A stretch of 18,645 nt of DNA, taken from positions 1 through 18,645 of the forward strand of contig DATGIQ010000062.1 of NCBI GenBank assembly GCA_035295665.1, given 5' to 3'. Both the position numbers and the translations under genes were made by a program. This document shows positions 1 to 8,403 of the stretch, piece after piece. Under the pieces are notes generated by a model. That model ran no database searches. It was not told where the DNA came from and saw nothing but the letters and a program-made list of their open reading frames with translations. Numbering within the stretch: position 1 is the first letter of the stretch; each line of letters opens with the position of its first letter. The DNA is from DATGIQ01 sp035295665. Its GTDB lineage: Bacteria; Planctomycetota; Planctomycetia; Gemmatales; Gemmataceae.

Positions 1-280
1 CAAAACCGTCCTAACACGGATAGATCAATTCGGCGAAGTTATTTTTTCGCGGGCCCTTTGCGCAACGCTGAGTAAATGAATGGCTCGCGTTCAGTCCGCG
101 GAAGGAGACGTTCATCATCTCGAGCCCCGCCGAAGGAACAAACTAGATCGGCGCGGGACCAGCCATGCGTTCAAACTCGATCGTCGGGCGGTGCCAGGAT
201 CCGGCCGTCCTTGAGGGAACGTTTCCACCCTCATCGGTGCGCCAGTGCATACACCAAGCGGCCGGTCACGAAAGAAAGCA
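1..280. other. Non-coding left edge downstream of nirB
   Basis: I see no credible gene here. The short open frames on both strands are low-complexity, arginine/serine-rich shadows typical of high-GC DNA. The stretch lies just beyond the stop codon of the nitrite reductase gene, and I found no convincing hairpin with a T-run to serve as its terminator. Confidence 0.6.
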
Positions 281-3200
281 CTAAACCGGGTCCTCAAAGA
301 GCCCTACTTTGAAGGGGTCGTAGCCCTTGGATTTGCGGGCGGGCAGTCCGTCTTTCGGGCGGCCGTGCCCGTCCCCGGCGTGAGCGCAGGAGCCGTTGCA
401 CGTCGTCGCCGTTGCCAGCACGGTATCCAGTTCGTCCGCGGGCGGCAGCTGAAGGTACACATCGTCGGCTTCGACCTTCACCGGGAAGACGCGCACCGTG
501 TAGTCGTCGCTGCCGATGCAGCGGCCGGACTCCAGCGAGAACGTCTTCTTGTGGACCGGGCAGGCGACCTTCGGCGTGCCGCGCTGGTCGCCGAGGAGAC
601 CTCGGGACAGGACAAACTCCCGCCGGTGCGGGCACATGTTCTGGCAGGCGTACCACTCGCCGCGGCTGGTGAAGTTGAACACGGCGATCTGGGTCCGGCC
701 GTACCGGATGGCCGCCCCGCCGTCCACCGGGAAGTCCCACACCTTGCCAACCGGCATCCACGACAGCTCGCGTTCGGCCGGCGCGGGCGGCGCACTCGAG
801 TCGGTGGCATCGCCGCCGCGGAGCCCCAGCTCTTCCACCGGCACGAAGTGCGTGGTCCAGTTGGCCGGCCGGTGATGCTCGCGCTCGCGGACAAACTCGA
901 TCGTGGGCTCCGTCTCGTCGGTGTTGACGAACTGTTTGAACAGCCGGCGCTTCTCCGGGTTGTTGACGACCTCCTGCCACTCGCACTTGTAGGTATCGAC
1001 GAAGGACTGCATCTGCTTTTCCAACTCGTCGCAGATGCCGAGGCGGTCGTGAATGATGACGTCGCGCAGGTAACCGATGCCGCCTTCCAGCTTTTCCAAC
1101 CACACCGCCGTGCGAGTCAGGCGGTCGGCGGTCTGGGTGTAGTACATCAGGAAGCGGTCGATGTACTTGATGCAGGTGTCCTCATCGAGATCGGCGGCGA
1201 GCAGGTCCGCGTGGCGTGGCGTGGCGCCGCCGTTGCCGCACACGTACAGGTTCCAGCCCTTCTCCGTGGCGATAATGCCGAAGTCCTTGCTCTGCGCCTC
1301 CGCACACTCACGCACGCAGCCCGACACCGCCGCCTTGAGCTTGTGCGGCGCCCGGAACCCCTTGTAGCGGTTCTCGACGCGGATGGCGAAGCCGACAGAG
1401 TCCTGCACGCCGTAGCGGCACCAGGTCGTGCCGACGCAGCTCTTCACGGTCCGCATGGCCTTGCCGTAAGCATGACCACTCTCGAAGCCGGCCGCGACCA
1501 GCTCCTCCCAGATGTCAGGCAGCTGGTGAACCTGGGCGCCGAACAGGTCAATGCGCTGGCCGCCGGTGATCTTGGTGTACAAGCCATATTTCTTGGCGAC
1601 CGTGCCGAGGGCGATCAGCTTGTCAGGGGTGATCTCCCCTCCCGGCACCCGCGGGACCACCGAATACACGCCGCCGCGCTGGATGTTGGCCAGGAAGCGG
1701 TCGTTGGTGTCCTGGATGGTGGTGTGCTCGACGATGTTCTCGTTCCACAGGCTCGCCAGGATCGAGGCGACGGCCGGCTTGCAGATCTCGCAGCCCTGGC
1801 CCCGGCCGTGGGCGCGGAGCAACTCGTCGAACGACTGGATCCGCTTGATTTTGACGATCTCGAACAGCTCCTGGCGGGTGCAGGCGAAGTGCTCACACAG
1901 GGCGTTGCTGACCTTCTTGCCGGCGGCCTTGACCTCAGCCTTGAACAGGTCGGTCACCAGGGGCAGGCAGCCGCCGCAGCCGGTGCCCGCCTTGGTACAC
2001 ATCTTGACCTCCTCGACCGAGGTCAGGTTCTTGGTCCGGATGCCGTCGCAGATCTGACCCTTGGTGACGTTGTGGCAGGAGCAGACCTGGGTGCTGTTGG
2101 GAATGGCCATCACCGTTCTGCCCGCGCTGTGGGCAGCGGTCTCCGTGCCGAGCAGCTCACTCGGCGACAGCGGCAGCGATTGGTCGCTCTTGGCCAGCAT
2201 CGACAGCTCGCCGTACGCCGCGGCGTCGCCGACGAGGATGCCGCCGAGCAGACGCTTGCCATCGAGACTGAACAGCAGCTTCTTGTACGAGCCGCGGAAC
2301 GGGTCCTCGTGGGTGATCGCCCGGGCGGTCTTGTCGTCGGCAAAGCAGTTGCCGAAGCTGGCCACATCCACGCCCATCAACTTGAGCTTGGTGGACAGGT
2401 CGGCGCCGGTGAACGTGCGCTCCTGCCCGGTGAGGTTGGCGGCGACGGTTTCCGCCATGTCGTAGCCCGGCGCTACCAGGCCGTAGATCATGCCGCCGTG
2501 AAGGGCCACCTCGCCGATGGCGAAGATGTCCGGGTCCGAAGTGCGCAGCTGATCATCGATGACCACCCCGCCGCGCGAACCCATCGTCAGGCCGCACGCC
2601 CGGGCCAGCTCGTCCCGCGGCTTGATGCCCGCCGAAACCACGACCATCTTCACGTCCAGCTCGCCCCCGTCGGCGAAGGCCATGCCCTCGACCTTGCCGT
2701 TGCCGAGGATCTCTTTGGTGTTCTTGTTGAGGTGGACCTGCACACCCAGGGCGTTGATCTTGCCGGCGAGGACCCGGGAGCCGGTGTCGTCGAGCTGCCG
2801 CGGCATCAGCCGTGGGGCGAACTCCACGACGTGCGTCTCCAGGCCAAGATCGTGACACGCCTTGGCCGCCTCCAGGCCGAGCAATCCGCCGCCGATAACG
2901 GCCGCCTTGCGGACCTTCTGCCCGTAGGCCATGATCCGCTCCAGATCCTCGATGGTGCGGTAGACGAAAACACCCTTCTTGTCGATGCCCGGCACCGGCG
3001 GCACGAATGGGGCAGATCCGGTCGCCAATACGACCGCGTCGTAGGGGACTTCGCGCCCCCCGGCAGAGCGCACCACGCGGTTCGTGCGGTCGATTTCGGT
3101 GGCCCGGTCGCCGACGAACAGGCAGATCCCATTCTGCTCATACCAACCAGGGGAGGCGAGCGCGAGGTTGGCGGCCGTGCGGTGCTCGAAGTACTTGGTG

Positions 3201-3352
3201 AGGTTCACCCGATCGTAGGCGGCCCGCGGTTCTTCGCAGAAGGTGACGATTTGATAGACTTGTTCGGCGTCGAAGGCGACCAGGCGCTCGCAGAAGCGAT
3301 GGCCCACCATGCCGTTGCCGATGACCACCACCGTCTTCCGAGGCTTGCTCAT
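281..3352 (-). CDS. nirB: NirB-NirD fusion: siroheme nitrite reductase, NAD(P)H-type, with C-terminal Rieske domain
   Basis: This 1023-residue protein should reduce nitrite to ammonium in the cytoplasm, using NAD(P)H through FAD, Fe-S and siroheme. Seen in order: an FAD-binding GNGMVG motif (12-17) and an NAD-binding GGGLLG motif (154-159) in an N-terminal disulfide-oxidoreductase module (about 5-330); a BFD-like [2Fe-2S] region with C424, C426, C459 and C462; a second cysteine set C486, C491, C521, C524; a nitrite/sulfite reductase half with the siroheme/[4Fe-4S] cysteines C639, C645, C679 and C683; then a NirD-like domain (about 865-975). That domain keeps Rieske ligands (C907, H909, C931, H934). 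A Cys/His-containing tail of about 40 residues follows. I start at the ATG at 3352 because MSKPRKTVVVIGNG begins the family sequence; the open frame to 3469 adds 39 unrelated residues. GGAG lies upstream. No nitrate reductase or transporter gene is adjacent. The fused form is known in fungi and some bacteria; NirD is usually a separate gene. Confidence 0.93.
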   Translation of the reverse strand: MSKPRKTVVVIGNGMVGHRFCERLVAFDAEQVYQIVTFCEEPRAAYDRVNLTKYFEHRTAANLALASPGWYEQNGICLFVGDRATEIDRTNRVVRSAGGREVPYDAVVLATGSAPFVPPVPGIDKKGVFVYRTIEDLERIMAYGQKVRKAAVIGGGLLGLEAAKACHDLGLETHVVEFAPRLMPRQLDDTGSRVLAGKINALGVQVHLNKNTKEILGNGKVEGMAFADGGELDVKMVVVSAGIKPRDELARACGLTMGSRGGVVIDDQLRTSDPDIFAIGEVALHGGMIYGLVAPGYDMAETVAANLTGQERTFTGADLSTKLKLMGVDVASFGNCFADDKTARAITHEDPFRGSYKKLLFSLDGKRLLGGILVGDAAAYGELSMLAKSDQSLPLSPSELLGTETAAHSAGRTVMAIPNSTQVCSCHNVTKGQICDGIRTKNLTSVEEVKMCTKAGTGCGGCLPLVTDLFKAEVKAAGKKVSNALCEHFACTRQELFEIVKIKRIQSFDELLRAHGRGQGCEICKPAVASILASLWNENIVEHTTIQDTNDRFLANIQRGGVYSVVPRVPGGEITPDKLIALGTVAKKYGLYTKITGGQRIDLFGAQVHQLPDIWEELVAAGFESGHAYGKAMRTVKSCVGTTWCRYGVQDSVGFAIRVENRYKGFRAPHKLKAAVSGCVRECAEAQSKDFGIIATEKGWNLYVCGNGGATPRHADLLAADLDEDTCIKYIDRFLMYYTQTADRLTRTAVWLEKLEGGIGYLRDVIIHDRLGICDELEKQMQSFVDTYKCEWQEVVNNPEKRRLFKQFVNTDETEPTIEFVREREHHRPANWTTHFVPVEELGLRGGDATDSSAPPAPAERELSWMPVGKVWDFPVDGGAAIRYGRTQIAVFNFTSRGEWYACQNMCPHRREFVLSRGLLGDQRGTPKVACPVHKKTFSLESGRCIGSDDYTVRVFPVKVEADDVYLQLPPADELDTVLATATTCNGSCAHAGDGHGRPKDGLPARKSKGYDPFKVGLFEDPV

Positions 3353-4168
3353 CACGCAGGGACTCTCCACAGGCAACTGGGCAGGCGCGCAGGCATTTAG
3401 GCACGCACACCGGTCGAAGTGCGCGCAAAGAACCTGCGACGCGACAAGCACGACGAAGGATGAAACCAACCGCCCAAACCAGACTCGGGAGAGACGAGTT
3501 GGCTACGGGCCATTACGCTGGCCAGGCGGGGCACAGCATCCAGGTGTGGGTCTGGTCTAGCAATCGCTATGCCAAGTCCCCCCCCGCGGGCGCGTCCATG
3601 TTAAGTGATTTAGAGATGGTAACTTCCGGCATAGTGGAAACTAAGCCATCTCCCGGGACGCTCCGAAGATTTGCCCGCTTCGTGAGCGGTTGCTGCTGCA
3701 ATTTGGGCACGACTTGATCTGGACCTATCCAGGCACGAGGTAGTTTAGGGTTCCTGCTGGCCGACTGGCGCTCCTACGTCACGAGCCGCCCGAGAATCGG
3801 TGCATGGAAGAGGGCGGACTTCCGGACGATCTCGGTCTAACGGAAGCCTTTGTTCCCCCTCCGATGTGTTGAGAAGGCGATCATCCAGGCGGCGCTGGAA
3901 AGAGAAACCCGCAACAAGCCGCCGCAGGTGTGGCGCGAGCAGAGGCATTGCTCATGGCAGAGCACCTCTCGAACACCATCCGCGAGATGTTTCCGGGGCT
4001 TCCGCGCCCAGCTGCGGAGGATGTTGCGCTGCGAGCTACGCAGCTTTGTTCTTGTAAGTCAGATTCACGAGGACCTGCACTTCCATGCCGCGCGTGTAGC
4101 TGGTCCCAACCCAGCACCACGAGACTAGAGACCAGACGCATGGGAAACTCCTACTCTTGGGGACCGAT
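3353..4168. other. Gene-poor interval between nirB and the propeller gene
   Basis: About 800 bases without an intact gene. The side next to 3352 must hold the nirB promoter, but I could not identify clear -35/-10, sigma-54 or FNR-type sites. The segment 3850-4062 reads like a decayed DUF2293 gene (listed separately). The rest, including a lower-GC patch around 3598-3650, shows no family I recognise on either strand. Confidence 0.5.
3850..4062 (+). pseudogene. Possible DUF2293 protein remnant
   Basis: From 3930 one frame reads LSNTIREMFPGLPRPAAEDV and then ALRATQLCSCKS. This resembles the start of DUF2293 domains as I remember them, where a FPxLP motif is followed by a helix and a GSGRVGR-like motif; here that motif would be decayed to CSCKSD. 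The preceding frame (from 3850) carries IIQAALERETRNK, which may be the lead-in to the same gene after a frameshift. The downstream part of the domain is missing. The match rests on memory of a poorly characterised family, so this is tentative. Confidence 0.3.
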
Positions 4169-5122
4169 TCAGCGCAGCACTTTCCCCTTCACATCTAGAA
4201 CCTGGGCCGCGGCCAGTCCATTGCCGAACGTCTTAAAATCCTTGAACGTCCAGACTACTTTCTTGTCGCGCGTTACCTCGATCAGCTGGGGATTTTCCGG
4301 GCCGGCATGGCAATTTCCCACGACCAGATTGCCGTTGGGCAACCAATGCAGAGTCGTCACCCAGGCAAGTTGAATACCCGGTAGTTCATTCTGCTCCAGG
4401 CTCCATACCGTCTTGCCCTGGGGGGTAACTTCGATGACCCGATTATTGTTGCCGCCCGCGATCAGGGTGTCGCCATTCGGCAGACGAATCGCCCCAAAAA
4501 CCTCGATGCCGTGCCCTTCGGGGCCGTGTCCTGGGCTGGCAGGTCGGCCCGCCAGGTCGAGCGCATAGCTCCAGACCACTTTACCGGATGGATCGTATTC
4601 GCGCACCTTGCCATCGCCTTCATGGCAAACCAGGTAATTGCCATTCTGGAGCTTGCGCACCATGCGCGTGTCACGGTGGGGGTTGGGTCTCTCCACGGTG
4701 AGGGGAATCTCCTTCACGATCTTGCCGGTCGCATCCACCTCGACCAAACGGGCATTGCCCGATTCGGCAACCAGCGTCCTACCATCGTCCAGTCGTTGGA
4801 ACGCATGGACCTCCACTCTGCCCGAATAGCCTGGCTTCGGCCGCGCTTCATAGCTCCAGACGATTTTCTTGTCCGGCGTGAACTCGGAGACCTTGGCCCG
4901 ACCATTGGCCAGCAGGATGTTCCCGTTGGGCAGAAGCCATAGGTCATGGCACTCGACTTTGTTGACGAATTCCCATTCGACGTTGCCCTGAGAATCGACA
5001 ATAGCGACCTTACCCTGATCGGCGCCCAGGATCCGATAAGCCGGCCTGTCCTCCGCAGGCACCGCGGAACCCACGGCCATCATCAACGCAACCGCAGCTG
5101 CCCAGCTGTACAGAGAAGACAT
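4169..5122 (-). CDS. Secreted WD40/PQQ-like beta-propeller protein
   Basis: A 317-residue protein with an N-terminal signal peptide (short polar start, hydrophobic core to about residue 20, AVPA-like cleavage region near 23), so it is probably exported. The mature part has five or more repeats of about 45 residues with a shared pattern: LPNGNxLL/V, a small loop, a xVxEx(T/D)PxGKxVW strand and an aromatic end, e.g. WLLPNGNILLANG, RKLQNGNYLVCHEGDG, IRLPNGDTLIAGGNNNRV and HWLPNGNLVVGNCHAGP. This is the pattern of PQQ-like quinoprotein propellers and of proteins called WD40-like in planctomycetes. No catalytic motif was seen, so a binding or scaffold role is as likely as an enzymatic one. The ATG at 5122 is preceded by AAGGGTG. 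It is transcribed divergently from the S9 peptidase gene. Confidence 0.8.
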   Translation of the reverse strand: MSSLYSWAAAVALMMAVGSAVPAEDRPAYRILGADQGKVAIVDSQGNVEWEFVNKVECHDLWLLPNGNILLANGRAKVSEFTPDKKIVWSYEARPKPGYSGRVEVHAFQRLDDGRTLVAESGNARLVEVDATGKIVKEIPLTVERPNPHRDTRMVRKLQNGNYLVCHEGDGKVREYDPSGKVVWSYALDLAGRPASPGHGPEGHGIEVFGAIRLPNGDTLIAGGNNNRVIEVTPQGKTVWSLEQNELPGIQLAWVTTLHWLPNGNLVVGNCHAGPENPQLIEVTRDKKVVWTFKDFKTFGNGLAAAQVLDVKGKVLR

Positions 5123-5474
5123 GAGTCACCCTTGATGTTTGGTTGAACGAAGGTAGTTTACGCCAAAGGGATCACGTAACCGTCCCACGTGCAGCCCCCG
5201 GCCGCACAAGAAGCCGTTCCCCGAGATGGTTCCGAGGTCGCCCACCAGCTGCGACCAGCCGGCAGCCAGAAAGTCACGCTGGCTGTGACAACTCCGTATT
5301 CGGGAAAAGCGGCGTTATTGTATTCAATCGCGAGGTAAGTACCCCTTCGCCTTGCACTCTCCAGGTTTCTCTTGACAACGCGCAGTGCGCCCGGTCACGA
5401 TGTGCAGAGTGGCGAGGGGAACGAGGGGAAGCCAGAGCAAATTGTCCTACACACCCAGGCATGAGAACCGTGTC
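5123..5474. promoter_or_regulatory. Divergent intergenic region, propeller and S9 peptidase genes
   Basis: These 352 bases separate two genes read outward, so both promoters should lie here. A TTGACA hexamer at 5372-5377 points toward the peptidase gene, but the sequence 17-18 bases later is not a recognisable -10 box. I found no convincing operator. Nothing in the interval looks coding. Confidence 0.35.
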
Positions 5475-8297
5475 ATGAATTCCCAAGATCAAATTCGCCG
5501 CGGGGTCGCGCTTGCGGTCCTGTTCGCAGCAGCACTCTCCGTCAGGGCGGCTGATTCCGAACAGGATCGAATCACACACGCCAATTACAGGCAGGCGTTC
5601 CATTTCAACGCGGAGTTCCTTCGGCAGTTCGTCTATTCGACCAGCGTGACGCCGGAGTGGATCGGCAAGACCGACACGTTTTGGTATTCCTACCGCACCA
5701 GCCGCGGCACCGACTACTGGCGTGTCGATCCCAAGTCCGCAACGAAGACCCCGCTCTTCGATCGCGTCAAGCTGGCCATGCAGCTCTCGGAGCTGACGCA
5801 GAAGCCGGTCGACCCCGCACAACTTCCCCTGGAACGGCCCGGCTTGAACGAGGGCGGCACGAAGCTCAAATTCGTCGTGGGCGAACTGCAATATGAATGG
5901 GACTTGCCCTCCGAGAAGCTGAAGAAGCTTGGCAAGGCGCCGCCCGCGGCCCGCGGGGGCGCCCCGGCCGGCGCGGGACGTCGTGGCCGTTTCCAGGATC
6001 AGGAGCGCCGCGACGACCGGCAGGATCAGCAGCGCGACGACCGACAAGTGCAACAACAGGACCAGCAGCTGCAACAACAAGACCAGCAACAGGAGCAACA
6101 GCAACAGCAGCAGCGCGGTCAGGGACGGCGCCTTGGTCGCGGCGGCAACGCGGGATCGGGTGCCGGCCGCGGTTCACGCGATCCGCGCGTCTTCGCGCCG
6201 GATCGCACCGCCTATCTTTTCGTCCGCGACCACAATCTCTACCTCCTGGAGGGCAAGGAGAAGCCTCTGGAAAACATGTTGCTTTCCTTCGGACTACCCA
6301 GCTGGACAATGCTGGCCGGCCAGCTGTGGGTCGCCTCCGACGGTCCATCCCGACTGCGCGAGGTCAACGCCACGCAGCTTACGACCGACGGCACGGTCGA
6401 TTACAGTTTCGCCGCGACCGCTGTCTTCGGCTCGGGCATGGACGACGGCCAGACCGGCCGGCCGCGCGTGGAATGGGCACGCGATTCCAAGACCTTCTAT
6501 GCCACGCGCACCGACTCACGTGGCGTCGAGGAGCTCTTCCTTGTCAACCCGCTAGGCATGCCACGGCCGACTCTCGAGAAGTACAAGTACCCCATGCCTG
6601 GGGAAAAAGCCGTACGGCACATGGAACTGTTCCTCGGCGACCGGGCTGGAAAGAAGCTCGTGCGTATCAAGCCAAAATGGAAAGACGAATCCTACACGGA
6701 CATCCACTGGGGTAAGACTACCGACGAGATACGCTTCCTGCGCCGCGACCGGACCCAACGGAATGTCGAATTCTGCACCTTCAGCGTGAAGACCGGCCAG
6801 ACGAAGTGCCTGATCGTCGAGGGCTTCGAGAATGCCAACATCAATTTCCAGCCCGCCTCTTACCTCGAAGAGTCGAACGAGATGATCTGGTGGTCGGAGC
6901 GGAGCGGCTGGGCACACTTTTATCTGTACGACCGCAACGGCCAGCTCAAGAACGCCATTACCAGCGGCCTGTTCCGCGCGAGCAACATCATCGCCGTGGA
7001 TGCCAAGAAACGCCTGCTCTACTTCCGCGGCAACGGTCGCGAACCGGGAGAAAATGTCTACTTCCAGCATCTCTACTGTGTGAACCTGGACGGCACCGGA
7101 CTGACGCTCATGGATCCCGGAGATGCCAACCACACCTCGATGCTGTCGCCGACGCGGCAATATCTGGTGGATAATTGGTCGCGCGTGGATGCTGCCCCGG
7201 TAAGCTATCTCCGCGATGCCACCGGTAAGGAAATCATGAAGCTCGAACAGTGCGATCTGTCCCGGCTCTACGAGATTGGCTGGAAGATACCGGAAACGTT
7301 TCTTGTCAAGGCAGCCGACGGTGTCACCGATCTATATGGCGACATGTGGAAGCCGTTCAATTTCGAGGCCACGAAGCGGTATCCGATTATCGTTCACTGC
7401 TACCCGGGCCCGCAGCAAGAAGGCGTGACACACACTTTCGCCGCCAGCTCCCCAAACCAGCAGCTGGCTCAGCTCGGGTTCATCGTGATCCAGGTTGGTC
7501 ACCGAGGCGGCACGCCAAACCGCTCCAAAGCCTACGCCAGCTACGGCTACTTCAACTTACGCGACTACGGACTGGCGGATAAGAAGGCGGCGGTGGAGCA
7601 ACTCGCCGCCCGCTGTCCGTTCATTGACGTCGAGCGCGTGGGCATCTACGGACACTCCGGCGGCGGCTTCATGTCGGCGGCGGCCCTCTTGCAGAAGCCC
7701 TACAATGACTTCTTCAAGGCTGCCGTCGCCTCGGCCGGCAACCACGACAACAATATTTACAACAACGGCTGGGCCGAACGCTACCACGGCATGAAGGTTA
7801 TCACTGCAAAAACGGAAGAATCGAAGACCGACGTGGCGGGAGCGGCGACGACCTCCGCCGATGCGTCGGAACGCGAGATTGCAAACGGCAATGGGGACAC
7901 GATCGCCCACAAAACGGCTCAGCGGAGTCCCGCAGAGGAAACCCACTACGAGATCAAGGTGCCCACCAACGCCGAGTTGGCCGCCAACCTCAAGGGCGCG
8001 CTCCTGCTCGTCCATGGCGACATGGACAACAACGTGCATCCGGCCAATACGATGCGCCTCGTGGATGCCCTGATCAAGGCGAACAAGCGCTTTGACATGT
8101 TAGTGTTGCCCGGCAAGCGTCACGCCTTCGGTGACGCCGCACCCTATTTCAACCAGCGGCTGTGGGAGTTCTTCGCCGATCACCTCCTCGGCGAGCGCCA
8201 GACGGGTGTGGATATCTACGAGAAGCAAATGAACGGCCAGCGTGCCACGTTCCCCATCCCACCGCCGCCGACGGTATCGCGCGGAAGGGGCGGCTAG
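5475..8297 (+). CDS. Secreted S9 family (DPP IV-like) prolyl peptidase with Gln-rich insert
   Basis: A 940-residue serine peptidase of the prolyl-oligopeptidase clan. It begins with a signal peptide (hydrophobic GVALAVLFAAALSVRAAD), so it is probably periplasmic or secreted. Residues about 40-600 form the N-terminal beta-propeller typical of DPP IV. The alpha/beta-hydrolase domain follows with Ser728 in GHSGGG, Asp851 in HGDMDNNV and His883 in KRHAF. All three catalytic residues are present, so the enzyme should be active on peptides, plausibly as a dipeptidyl peptidase. Two odd parts stand out: a low-complexity stretch rich in Gln, Asp, Arg and Gly at about 155-236 inside the propeller, and a polar insert of about 50 residues (about 777-830) between the catalytic Ser and Asp. 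I chose the ATG at 5475 because it opens the signal peptide; the 30 residues in frame before it do not. The GC-rich hairpin at 8363-8403 probably ends the transcript. Confidence 0.92.
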   Translation: MNSQDQIRRGVALAVLFAAALSVRAADSEQDRITHANYRQAFHFNAEFLRQFVYSTSVTPEWIGKTDTFWYSYRTSRGTDYWRVDPKSATKTPLFDRVKLAMQLSELTQKPVDPAQLPLERPGLNEGGTKLKFVVGELQYEWDLPSEKLKKLGKAPPAARGGAPAGAGRRGRFQDQERRDDRQDQQRDDRQVQQQDQQLQQQDQQQEQQQQQQRGQGRRLGRGGNAGSGAGRGSRDPRVFAPDRTAYLFVRDHNLYLLEGKEKPLENMLLSFGLPSWTMLAGQLWVASDGPSRLREVNATQLTTDGTVDYSFAATAVFGSGMDDGQTGRPRVEWARDSKTFYATRTDSRGVEELFLVNPLGMPRPTLEKYKYPMPGEKAVRHMELFLGDRAGKKLVRIKPKWKDESYTDIHWGKTTDEIRFLRRDRTQRNVEFCTFSVKTGQTKCLIVEGFENANINFQPASYLEESNEMIWWSERSGWAHFYLYDRNGQLKNAITSGLFRASNIIAVDAKKRLLYFRGNGREPGENVYFQHLYCVNLDGTGLTLMDPGDANHTSMLSPTRQYLVDNWSRVDAAPVSYLRDATGKEIMKLEQCDLSRLYEIGWKIPETFLVKAADGVTDLYGDMWKPFNFEATKRYPIIVHCYPGPQQEGVTHTFAASSPNQQLAQLGFIVIQVGHRGGTPNRSKAYASYGYFNLRDYGLADKKAAVEQLAARCPFIDVERVGIYGHSGGGFMSAAALLQKPYNDFFKAAVASAGNHDNNIYNNGWAERYHGMKVITAKTEESKTDVAGAATTSADASEREIANGNGDTIAHKTAQRSPAEETHYEIKVPTNAELAANLKGALLLVHGDMDNNVHPANTMRLVDALIKANKRFDMLVLPGKRHAFGDAAPYFNQRLWEFFADHLLGERQTGVDIYEKQMNGQRATFPIPPPPTVSRGRGG
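5936..6183 (+). repeat. CAG/CAA-rich low-complexity tract within the S9 peptidase gene
   Basis: Within the coding frame a run of CAG, CAA, GAC and CGC codons encodes a Gln/Asp/Arg-rich segment (about 6000-6120), flanked by Gly/Arg/Ala-rich segments. It includes QQEQQQQQQR. The repetition is imperfect, as expected for a tract that grows and shrinks by slippage. The protein frame is preserved on both sides. Confidence 0.7.
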
Positions 8298-8362
8298 CGG
8301 AGAAAACGCGGTGGTGGCTACATTGCTACAGCCAAGACTGGGTGGAGAGTAAGCACGAATCA

Positions 8363-8403
8363 GGCCAGCCCGGCCCCTCCGGGGCCGCGCCGGCCCAGTT
8401 TTT
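8363..8403 (+). terminator. Probable intrinsic terminator after the S9 peptidase gene
   Basis: Two overlapping GC hairpins are possible: CGGCCCC/GGGGCCG (8371-8377 with 8381-8387, loop TCC) and GGGCCG/CGGCCC (8382-8387 with 8391-8396, loop CGC). GGCC arms at 8363 and 8392 could extend the first. The second is followed after two bases by TTTTT (8399-8403). It lies about 65-105 bases after the peptidase stop codon in the right orientation. Confidence 0.5.

Noticed and set aside
245..3400. A 1051-codon open frame antisense to nirB
   Set aside because: It mirrors the third-position GC bias of nirB, has no recognisable domain and is rich in Ala, Arg, Val and Leu. The minus-strand protein explains the whole stretch.
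5372..5400. TTGACA at 5372-5377 as a promoter for the S9 peptidase
   Set aside because: The -35 hexamer is perfect, but the bases 16-18 downstream (TCACGAT) do not resemble a -10 box.
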